Assembly: GCA_008081325.1 (NCBI GenBank)
Contig: VMCO01000092.1
Location: 1 to 10,929 of the forward strand
Reading direction: 5' to 3'
Origin: Flavobacteriaceae bacterium
GTDB lineage: Bacteria > Bacteroidota > Bacteroidia > Flavobacteriales > Flavobacteriaceae
Length of the DNA: 10,929 bases
Every line of letters starts with the position of its first letter. Within the stretch, counting starts at the first letter, position 1. Below the pieces are notes generated by a model. That model was not told where the DNA came from and ran no database searches. It saw nothing but the letters and a program-made list of their open reading frames with translations. This document shows positions 1 through 6,053 of this stretch, in pieces. The position numbers and the translations under genes are program-made.

Positions 1-938
1 TTATATACTAATTCAAGTCTATTACTTGCTCCATTAAATGAGGTAATAGCATCATAAAAGTCTTTTGTTTCAACACCCAATGCATTACAAATATTTAATG
101 CCCCGCAAATATTTTGAAGATTGTGATCTCCAAAAATTTTTAATCTGTATAAATCATTGTTAAAATCAATAAATGAAAGACCATCAATTATTTTATGTTT
201 TGGGATTGAATACGGAATGTAATTAAGATCACTTTTATTCGAGCTTACAAGTTTTTTCAACTCAGGATCCAGCTCATTGTAAACCAAGGTTCCATTTTCC
301 TCTATAGAATTGATAAATATCTCAAATTGTTTTAAATAATTTTCAAATGTCTTAAACACATTAATATGATCCCATGCAATTCCACTAATTAGAGCAATAT
401 GTGGTTTATATAAATGGAATTTTGGTCGTAGATCTAATGCAGAAGATAAATATTCATCCCCTTCTAAGACAATATATTTACTTGTGTCTGTAAGTTTTAC
501 CATAACTTCAAATCCGTCAAGTTGAGCGCCAACCATATAATCTGCCTCTATATTTTGAGCCCTTAATACATGTAGCACTAATGAGGTTATAGATGTTTTA
601 CCATGGCTGCCTCCAATTACAATTCTGATTTTATCCTTCGATTGATTGAAAATAAACTCAGGATAAGAATATATTTTTAATCCTATTTCTCTAGCTTTTA
701 ATAATTCAGGATTATCATCTTTTGCATGCATTCCTAGAACAACTGCATCAATATCTTTAGAAATTTTTTCAGAAAACCAGCCCTCTTTTTCTGGAAGTAA
801 ATGATATTTTTTGAGTCTTGATTTTGACGGATCATTAATCATGTCGTCACTACCTGAAACATTATAACCTTTTAACTTTAAAGCTATTGCAAGGTTGTGC
901 ATTGCTGATCCTCCTATTGCTATAAAATGAATTCTCAT
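1..938 (-). CDS. mpl: Mpl-like Mur ligase (UDP-N-acetylmuramate:peptide ligase), C-terminus cut by window edge
   Basis: The gene starts at the ATG at 938-936 and runs off the left edge, leaving 312 codons. Residues 1-12 (MRIHFIAIGGSA) are the nucleotide-binding start typical of Mpl and MurC. The ATP-binding P-loop is GGSHGKTS at residues 109-116 (Lys114), followed by EGDEY at 159-163 and the GIAWDHIN segment at about 186-193. Near the cut edge ASNRLE resembles the conserved RLE segment that opens the C-terminal domain. By family knowledge, Mpl ligates recovered L-Ala-D-Glu-meso-DAP tripeptide to UDP-MurNAc in cytoplasmic peptidoglycan recycling. The start and the EGDEY motif suit Mpl better than MurC, but the substrate-specifying C-terminal domain is missing, so MurC remains possible. 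The start codon overlaps the stop of the upstream TPR gene by 4 bp (ATGA), suggesting translational coupling. GSHGKT replaces the more usual GTHGKT, a conservative change. Confidence 0.85.
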   Translation of the reverse strand, partial: MRIHFIAIGGSAMHNLAIALKLKGYNVSGSDDMINDPSKSRLKKYHLLPEKEGWFSEKISKDIDAVVLGMHAKDDNPELLKAREIGLKIYSYPEFIFNQSKDKIRIVIGGSHGKTSITSLVLHVLRAQNIEADYMVGAQLDGFEVMVKLTDTSKYIVLEGDEYLSSALDLRPKFHLYKPHIALISGIAWDHINVFKTFENYLKQFEIFINSIEENGTLVYNELDPELKKLVSSNKSDLNYIPYSIPKHKIIDGLSFIDFNNDLYRLKIFGDHNLQNICGALNICNALGVETKDFYDAITSFNGASNRLELVY

Positions 939-1855
939 TGATTCATCAATTTATTTAATTCTTCAATTTTACTTATCAAGTTATAATTTTTTTTCTGAGA
1001 TTTTAAGGCGATTTCTTTTGATTTTTTTAAAAGAGTGAGAGAATTACTATTACCCAAATAAAAATTACAGTAAGCTAAATAATAATATACTTCCTCTAAC
1101 GAAAAACGATCTGCGGAGGAGTAATTTAAAAGATATCTGTTTAAGTACCTTAAAGCTAAATTGAATTGACTTGTGTCGGTATTGATTAATAGTTTACCAA
1201 CAACAAAATTGAAATGGTTAAATTCAAATAATATAGGATTAGACTGAATTTCATCAAATATTTTTATTTCTGTATCTAAAATTAAACCTTCATTATTTTT
1301 AAAACTATAAAAATAGTGATAAGATAATAAGCCGTGTACATAAGAAATATTAAGAATTTCATTACAATATTTTAAAGCAACATCTTTATCGCCACCTAAG
1401 ATTTGTGGAAGTTCAGTTAAAATTTGAACTAATGCCCATCTACTATAAATATGATTTGTGTCTAAAAATGCCGATTTGATCAAATTCTTCTTGGCGCTAT
1501 TAATAATCGATAAAACTCTGAATTTATTCGCTACCTCAGAATATGCAGCCTGTGTACCTCCAAGTCTATATAAGTAATCTGGATTATCAGGATCAAGATC
1601 AACTAATTTTTCGTAAGAATCAATTGCTAAATCCCATATTTTTTCAGAAGCATATAATTCCCCCATGCTGATAAGATTTTGTTCATTTTGAGGGTCATTA
1701 TTATAAATATTTACTAGTGTTTCTTCACGCTCATAAAATTGTGGAGAGAAAGAGTTTTGAGCTAATATATTTAGCGGAATAATGATTGTAAAAAAAGTGA
1801 TGAAATTGAAAGCTAAACTCCTCAATGGCATATTTTTTAGTTTAGCATTTTCCAT
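935..1855 (-). CDS. Exported TPR-repeat protein of unknown function
   Basis: I do not recognise a characterised homolog. The 306-residue product begins with a basic stretch and a hydrophobic segment (residues about 15-32) ending in ILA-QN, a plausible signal peptidase I site between Ala32 and Gln33, so it is probably periplasmic or secreted. Residues about 57-90 form one clear tetratricopeptide repeat (Gly65, Tyr68, Ala77, Tyr81, Pro89), followed by helical, TPR-like sequence, including LPQILGGDKDVAL at about 149-161, and further alpha-solenoid-like pairs near 231-285. The ATG at 1855 lies inside the end of obgE (19-bp overlap); the ATG at 1831 (residue 9) falls just after the obgE stop, leaves the signal peptide intact and may be the true start. 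The stop overlaps the start of the Mur ligase gene. Its place between obgE and the ligase hints at an envelope role, which is inference only. Confidence 0.8.
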   Translation of the reverse strand: MENAKLKNMPLRSLAFNFITFFTIIIPLNILAQNSFSPQFYEREETLVNIYNNDPQNEQNLISMGELYASEKIWDLAIDSYEKLVDLDPDNPDYLYRLGGTQAAYSEVANKFRVLSIINSAKKNLIKSAFLDTNHIYSRWALVQILTELPQILGGDKDVALKYCNEILNISYVHGLLSYHYFYSFKNNEGLILDTEIKIFDEIQSNPILFEFNHFNFVVGKLLINTDTSQFNLALRYLNRYLLNYSSADRFSLEEVYYYLAYCNFYLGNSNSLTLLKKSKEIALKSQKKNYNLISKIEELNKLMNQ

Positions 1856-2832
1856 ATTTTATCCTTTAGCTCAGTGAGTCCCGTGTTAGAGATTGAGGAT
1901 ATAAAAATAAATTCCTCTTTTATTTTTCCTTTTATTTCGAGCTCGATTTCTCGGGTTAATTCCTCATCAAGCAAATCTGATTTTGTTATAGCAATCAATC
2001 TACTTTTATCAAGCATTTCCGGATTATATTTCTTTAATTCCTTCAATAAGATTTTATAGCTGGTTACAATGTCATCAGAATCTGAAGGAATCATGAATAG
2101 GAGTGTTGAATTCCTTTCAATATGTCTTAGAAAATAATGACCGAGACCCTTACCTTCTGAAGCACCCTCAATAATTCCAGGGATATCTGCCATTATAAAT
2201 GTTCTAAAGTCTCTGTATTTAACAATCCCTAAGTTTGGCTTTAAGGTTGTAAACTCATAATCTGCAATTTTAGGTTTGGCATCTGTAATAACAGAAAGTA
2301 ATGTTGATTTTCCAGCATTTGGAAAACCTACAAGACCCACATCAGCTAACACCTTTAATTCTAAAGTTATCTGCATTTCTTGGTTTGGCAATCCAGGCTG
2401 AGAATATCTTGGAGTTTGGTTTGTTGATGATTTGAAATGCCAATTACCTCTACCCCCTTTACCACCCTCACAAATTATTTTTTCCTCACCTTCATCGGTT
2501 ATTTCAAAAATTGTAGTTTCATCAGAGGTGTTTTTTACAACCGTTCCTAACGGAACATCTATAAAAATGTCTTTTCCGTTGGAACCGGTAATTCTGTTTT
2601 TACCACCGTCATTACCTTTTTCAGCTTTAAAATGCCTTTTAAACTTCAAATGATATAACGTCCAAAACTGTGAGTTACCCCTTAAAACAATATGGCCTCC
2701 CCTTCCACCATCTCCTCCATCAGGGCCACCTTTAGCGACATACTTTTCTCTTCTGAGATGTGTAGATCCCTTACCCCCTTTTCCAGAGGCTACATTTATC
2801 TTTACATAATCTACAAAGTTCCCTTCAGTCAT
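1837..2832 (-). CDS. obgE: Obg family GTPase ObgE/CgtA
   Basis: This 331-residue protein has the two parts of Obg. The N-terminal glycine-rich Obg fold (residues 1-158) shows ASGKGGKG, KGGPDGGDGGRGG (34-46) and EGGKGGRGN (122-130). The G domain follows, with P-loop GFPNAGKST at 169-177, the switch I threonines in FTTLKPNLG at 194-202, G3 DIPG at 216-219, G4 TKSD at 283-286 and G5-like SSIS at 312-315. It ends shortly after the G domain with no C-terminal OCT extension, the usual short form in Bacteroidota. Obg proteins are essential GTPases that bind the large ribosomal subunit and affect ribosome assembly and stress signalling. The start MTEGNFVDYVKI fits the family. The gene begins 7 bp after the adk stop, so adk and obgE are very likely one transcript. 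Confidence 0.97.
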   Translation of the reverse strand: MTEGNFVDYVKINVASGKGGKGSTHLRREKYVAKGGPDGGDGGRGGHIVLRGNSQFWTLYHLKFKRHFKAEKGNDGGKNRITGSNGKDIFIDVPLGTVVKNTSDETTIFEITDEGEEKIICEGGKGGRGNWHFKSSTNQTPRYSQPGLPNQEMQITLELKVLADVGLVGFPNAGKSTLLSVITDAKPKIADYEFTTLKPNLGIVKYRDFRTFIMADIPGIIEGASEGKGLGHYFLRHIERNSTLLFMIPSDSDDIVTSYKILLKELKKYNPEMLDKSRLIAITKSDLLDEELTREIELEIKGKIKEEFIFISSISNTGLTELKDKIWKMLN

Positions 2833-2839
2833 CTATGAT

Positions 2840-3412
2840 CTATAATTTACTCATTACATCCATTATTCTTGAAGTAATATCACCAATTTCTCCAACTCCA
2901 TCTACTCCATAATAACAGTTTTTTCTTTGATAATAGGTTTTCAAAATTGCTGTTTTACTGTAATATTCACTAATTCTGTTTTCAATAATTTCTCTATTTG
3001 AGTCATCAGCTCTTCCACTATCTTTACCTCTGTCCAATAATCTGTTAATGAGGATTTCATCATCAACTTCTAGTGCAATCATTCCTGAAATTGTTGTGTT
3101 AAATTTTTCTAACAAAACTTCTAAAGCAACAGCTTGACTTTCGGTACGTGGAAAACCGTCAAATATAAATCCATTTACGTGAATATTTTTTTTAACAACA
3201 TCACTCAACATATCAATTGTAACTTTATCAGGAACTAATTCTCCTTTATCCATATAGCCTTTGGCTAATAATCCAAGATTAGTGTTATTTTTTATATTAT
3301 ATCTAAAAACATCACCAGTTGAAATATGAAATAAATCATATTTGGTTTTAATAATTTCAGCTTGAGTTCCTTTTCCAGCTCCAGGTGGGCCAAATAAAAC
3401 AATATTCTTCAT
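2840..3412 (-). CDS. adk: Adenylate kinase, short form
   Basis: The 190-residue enzyme catalyses AMP + ATP to 2 ADP in the cytoplasm. Visible landmarks are the P-loop GPPGAGKGT at residues 8-16, the AMP-binding STGD at 31-34 with Arg37, DGFPRT at 85-90, and the arginine-rich lid region from Arg124 through RGKDSGRADD (128-137) to Arg146. The LID domain is the short loop, without the roughly 27-residue insertion and zinc-binding cysteines of the long form. The start MKNIVLFGPPGAGKG matches the family exactly. It is the first gene of the leftward operon adk-obgE-TPR-mpl. In many Flavobacteriia hpt lies upstream of adk; here the divergent purK gene sits there instead. A promoter element lies about 17 bases before the start codon. 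Confidence 0.97.
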   Translation of the reverse strand: MKNIVLFGPPGAGKGTQAEIIKTKYDLFHISTGDVFRYNIKNNTNLGLLAKGYMDKGELVPDKVTIDMLSDVVKKNIHVNGFIFDGFPRTESQAVALEVLLEKFNTTISGMIALEVDDEILINRLLDRGKDSGRADDSNREIIENRISEYYSKTAILKTYYQRKNCYYGVDGVGEIGDITSRIMDVMSKL

Positions 3413-3428
3413 AAAATTTATTTAAATA

Positions 3429-3436
3429 CAAATATA
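3429..3436 (-). promoter_or_regulatory. Probable -7 element for the adk operon
   Basis: Read on the minus strand this is TATATTTG, a full match to the Bacteroidota housekeeping -7 consensus TAnnTTTG. It would place transcription start near 3422, about ten bases before the adk ATG. I see no TTG-type -33 element at the usual distance, so the call rests on one box in AT-rich DNA. Confidence 0.45.
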
Positions 3437-3479
3437 ATCTTTGGGTAGTTTAATTTCTAATTCATTAAATATTAAAATG

Positions 3480-3487
3480 TATTTTTG
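3480..3487 (+). promoter_or_regulatory. Probable -7 element for purKE
   Basis: TATTTTTG matches TAnnTTTG on the plus strand. It implies transcription start near 3494, about twenty bases before the purK ATG at 3515. The box includes the in-frame TTG at 3485, which argues against that codon being the start. No clear -33 element was found upstream. Confidence 0.45.
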
Positions 3488-3514
3488 CATCAACATTATA
3501 ACAATGTTAAAAAA

Positions 3515-4666
3515 ATGCAGCTGTTCAGTTCAAATTTTAAATTAGGTGTTTTAGGTGGTGGTCAACTTGGCAAAATGTTATTATATGATGCCAAAAGATA
3601 TGATTTGCATACTAAAGTCATGGATTCTAATAATGAAGCACCGTGTGCCAAAATTGCTGATGAATTTATAGTTGGTGATATTACAAACTACAATGATGTA
3701 ATAGATTTTGGAAACAAAGTAGATGTAATCACTGTCGAAATAGAAAAAATAAATACCGAGGCATTACTTGAACTTGAAAAGAGAGGTAAAAAAGTTTACC
3801 CATCAGCAAAAGCATTGCAAATAATTCAGAATAAGTCTGATCAAAAGCAATTCTATAAAAAAAATAATTTACCAACATCTAGATTCAGCAATTATTCAAA
3901 TTTAGACGAGCTTAAAAGCAGATTTAAAAAAGATAATTTTAAATTTCCATTTGTTTGGAAAAGCTCCAAATTTGGCTATGACGGTAAAGGTGTTAAAATA
4001 ATTAAAAGTCCTGATGATCTTAATTTTTCTTACAAAAATCAATGCTTAATCGAAGAACTAGTTGAAATAAAAAAAGAATTGTCAGTAATCGTTTCAAGAA
4101 ATGTCCAAGGTGACATCAAATGTTTTCCTATTGTTGAAATGGAATTTAACGATAAATCAAATCTTGTTGAATATGTTATGTGTCCTGCAAATATTTCAGA
4201 TGATATAGAAAAAAGAGCAAATGAAATCGCTAAAAAAACTTCTGAAAAATTTAACATGGTTGGATTACTAGCGGTCGAATTATTTCTTACAAAAGACGAT
4301 GATATTCTTATTAACGAAGTTGCTCCAAGACCTCACAACTCTGGGCACCATACAATAGAGTGTTGTATGACATCACAGTTTGATCAACATTTAAGGAGTA
4401 TTTTAAATTTATCTCTTGGTGAAACAGATTTAATAATTCCAGGGATTATGGTAAATCTAGTTGGAGAAAATATGATTGAAGGAAATGTAATTTATAAAAA
4501 TATAAATGATATTTTTGATATTCCAGGTGTATTTGTTCATATATATGGAAAGAAAAAATCAAGACTTAACAGAAAAATGGGGCATATTACAATTGTGAAT
4601 AAAGACATTAATAAGGCAATTGAAATAGGAAAAAAAATTAAAAGAAAAATAAAAGTTATTTCATGA
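3515..4666 (+). CDS. purK: N5-carboxyaminoimidazole ribonucleotide synthase
   Basis: PurK uses ATP and bicarbonate to convert AIR to N5-CAIR in purine biosynthesis. The reading frame is open from a TTG at 3485, but the ATG at 3515 is preferred: it gives MQLFSSNFKLGVLGGGQLGK, a normal PurK N-terminus of 383 residues, and the TTG sits inside a likely -7 promoter box. Numbering from 3515: nucleotide-fold loop GVLGGGQLGK at 11-20, the TVEIE segment at 73-77, ATP-grasp elements KSSKFGYDGKGV at 149-160 and EEL at 180-182, the FPIVEMEF strand at 204-211, and the metal/ATP site ELFL (255-258) and INEVAPRPHNSGHHTIEC at 266-283. The conserved H in EIEH is Lys78 here, a position that varies in the family. 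The stop overlaps the purE start by 4 bp. Confidence 0.96.
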   Translation: MQLFSSNFKLGVLGGGQLGKMLLYDAKRYDLHTKVMDSNNEAPCAKIADEFIVGDITNYNDVIDFGNKVDVITVEIEKINTEALLELEKRGKKVYPSAKALQIIQNKSDQKQFYKKNNLPTSRFSNYSNLDELKSRFKKDNFKFPFVWKSSKFGYDGKGVKIIKSPDDLNFSYKNQCLIEELVEIKKELSVIVSRNVQGDIKCFPIVEMEFNDKSNLVEYVMCPANISDDIEKRANEIAKKTSEKFNMVGLLAVELFLTKDDDILINEVAPRPHNSGHHTIECCMTSQFDQHLRSILNLSLGETDLIIPGIMVNLVGENMIEGNVIYKNINDIFDIPGVFVHIYGKKKSRLNRKMGHITIVNKDINKAIEIGKKIKRKIKVIS

Positions 4667-5145
4667 AAAAAGTAGGTATAATTATGGGAAGCAAAAGCGA
4701 TCTTCCAGTAATGCAAGATGCTATAAATATTCTTAATGAATTTCAAATTGATTGTGAAGTAAATATTGTTTCCGCACATAGAACTCCTGAAAAAATGTTT
4801 AAATATGCCAGTGAAGCTAGTAATAACGGAATTAAGGTTATTATAGCAGGTGCTGGTGGCGCAGCACATTTACCTGGAATGGTTGCATCAATTACTACAC
4901 TTCCTGTAATTGGTGTCCCGGTAAAATCAAGAAACTCTATTGACGGTTGGGATTCCGTATTATCAATATTACAAATGCCAAATGGTGTGCCTGTTGCTAC
5001 TGTAGCGCTTAATGGAGCAAAAAATGCAGGTATTTTAGCTGCTCAAATTATTGGACTTAGTGATGATAATGTTGCTCAAAAACTAATTCACTACAAAACA
5101 CAATTAGAAAAAAAAGTTATTGATTCTGAAAAAGAATTAAAATAA
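4663..5145 (+). CDS. purE: N5-CAIR mutase, class I PurE
   Basis: This 160-residue enzyme rearranges N5-CAIR to CAIR, the step after PurK. The class I signature is intact: GSKSDLP at residues 9-15 (Ser10, Ser12, Asp13), SAHRTP at 37-42 with the catalytic His39, GAGGAAHLPGMVA at 63-75, and QMPNGVPVATV at 104-114. The presence of purK next door supports the two-enzyme bacterial route rather than the animal-type class II PurE that works directly on AIR. Its ATG overlaps the purK stop in an ATGA, so the two are translationally coupled. Its last 9 bases overlap the end of the convergent membrane-protein gene. Start and length fit the family. Confidence 0.97.
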   Translation: MKKVGIIMGSKSDLPVMQDAINILNEFQIDCEVNIVSAHRTPEKMFKYASEASNNGIKVIIAGAGGAAHLPGMVASITTLPVIGVPVKSRNSIDGWDSVLSILQMPNGVPVATVALNGAKNAGILAAQIIGLSDDNVAQKLIHYKTQLEKKVIDSEKELK

Positions 5146-5973
5146 GAAATCTAGAAATAACCAATAAATAGGTACTGACTCAACAACTAAAGAACTAAAA
5201 TACTTAAATTGTTTTTCTGTTGATTTTCTGATTAAAATAGCTGTTATAATTATTGTTAAAATCAAAGGTGTTTGAGATGTAAAATTATTGTACAGTTTTT
5301 CGAAAATAATTACAAAAGCTAAAATTAAAAACAATATAAAGTAGCCTATTTTTTTAATGACTTGTAAACCATATACATTTATACTATTCTTTGTATAATT
5401 CTCGTCTGATTTTGCGTCTCTAATTTCAAAAGGTATCATTAGTATTACTGTTATCAGAAAAATTATGACAGAGTAATAGATTAGATAATGAAAATCAAAT
5501 ACTTCATAAAAAGGAACAAACACAACTAATATTGACCACGAAATTGAAATTGATATAATCTTGATGATTGGCTTAGTCCTTAAAGTATATTTTTTATATA
5601 TCGGAATCGTGTATGCAAAAGTAATTAAGGAGCAAATTAGAACTATAATTTGTTTGAAAAACGGATAACTAAAAAAATAAAATAGAAATATCAGAAAAAA
5701 AATTATAGACAGGGTAATAGAAAACAAATTAAAATTATTGAATGGTCTGTTTTTTGATAAGTAGAATTCATAAAATTTAATGAAGTTATATGCACAAAAA
5801 GTTGCAGTGAAAACAAACAAAAGATCTGTAAATATAAAATCAGATATTTCAATAGTTTTATAATTCTGATTATAGATAACTAAAACATAACAAATTGCAC
5901 ATAACGAAACGTGAAAACTTGAATCAATATAATAATCTAAAACAGACTTTATTTTTGTTGTTAATAAACCCAT
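5137..5973 (-). CDS. UbiA-like multi-pass membrane protein with degenerate active site
   Basis: The 278-residue protein has about eight hydrophobic segments, near residues 19-34, 47-62, 82-102, 107-123, 136-153, 162-181, 209-225 and 236-248, with a final hydrophobic tail. It resembles the UbiA family of integral membrane prenyltransferases: YTIPIYKKYTLRTKP (121-135) is like the loop after helix 4, and PFEIRDAKSD at 181-190 matches the second Asp-rich motif (Asp186, Asp190), followed by NSINVYGLQVIKKIG (196-210), placed as in DIRDxxxD-GIKTLPVxxG. The first motif, normally NDxxDxxxD, reads YNFIKFYEF at 62-70 and has no aspartate. UbiA enzymes join an isoprenoid to an aromatic ring or lipid head. 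With one Mg-diphosphate site lost, this may be a divergent or inactive member; the substrate is unknown. The gene is monocistronic, convergent with purE and divergent from gcvP. Confidence 0.75.
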   Translation of the reverse strand: MGLLTTKIKSVLDYYIDSSFHVSLCAICYVLVIYNQNYKTIEISDFIFTDLLFVFTATFCAYNFIKFYEFYLSKNRPFNNFNLFSITLSIIFFLIFLFYFFSYPFFKQIIVLICSLITFAYTIPIYKKYTLRTKPIIKIISISISWSILVVFVPFYEVFDFHYLIYYSVIIFLITVILMIPFEIRDAKSDENYTKNSINVYGLQVIKKIGYFILFLILAFVIIFEKLYNNFTSQTPLILTIIITAILIRKSTEKQFKYFSSLVVESVPIYWLFLDFLF

Positions 5974-6053
5974 TAATCTTGTTCATTATTTATAATTATT
6001 AATAATATAAAAAACTGTTTAATTATTTACTTTTAATCAAATCAATTTTTGAA

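Noticed and set aside
2432..2653. Plus-strand open frame opposite obgE, and similar short frames opposite other genes
   Set aside because: These lie wholly within confident genes on the other strand or frame. Their Pro/Ser-rich sequence mirrors the Gly-rich Obg codons, so they are shadows.
3485..3514. TTG at 3485 as the purK start
   Set aside because: It lies within the probable -7 element, and the added residues are not typical of PurK; the ATG at 3515 gives the family-standard N-terminus.
3746..3748. Lys in place of the frequent His of the PurK EIEH motif as a lost active-site residue
   Set aside because: This position varies among PurK proteins, and all ATP-grasp and substrate motifs are otherwise intact.
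5974..6053. Glycine riboswitch or defined promoter before gcvP
   Set aside because: The 80-bp spacer is almost all A/T with no paired, G-rich aptamer-like segments. TACTTTTA at 6028 is only a near match to the -7 consensus.
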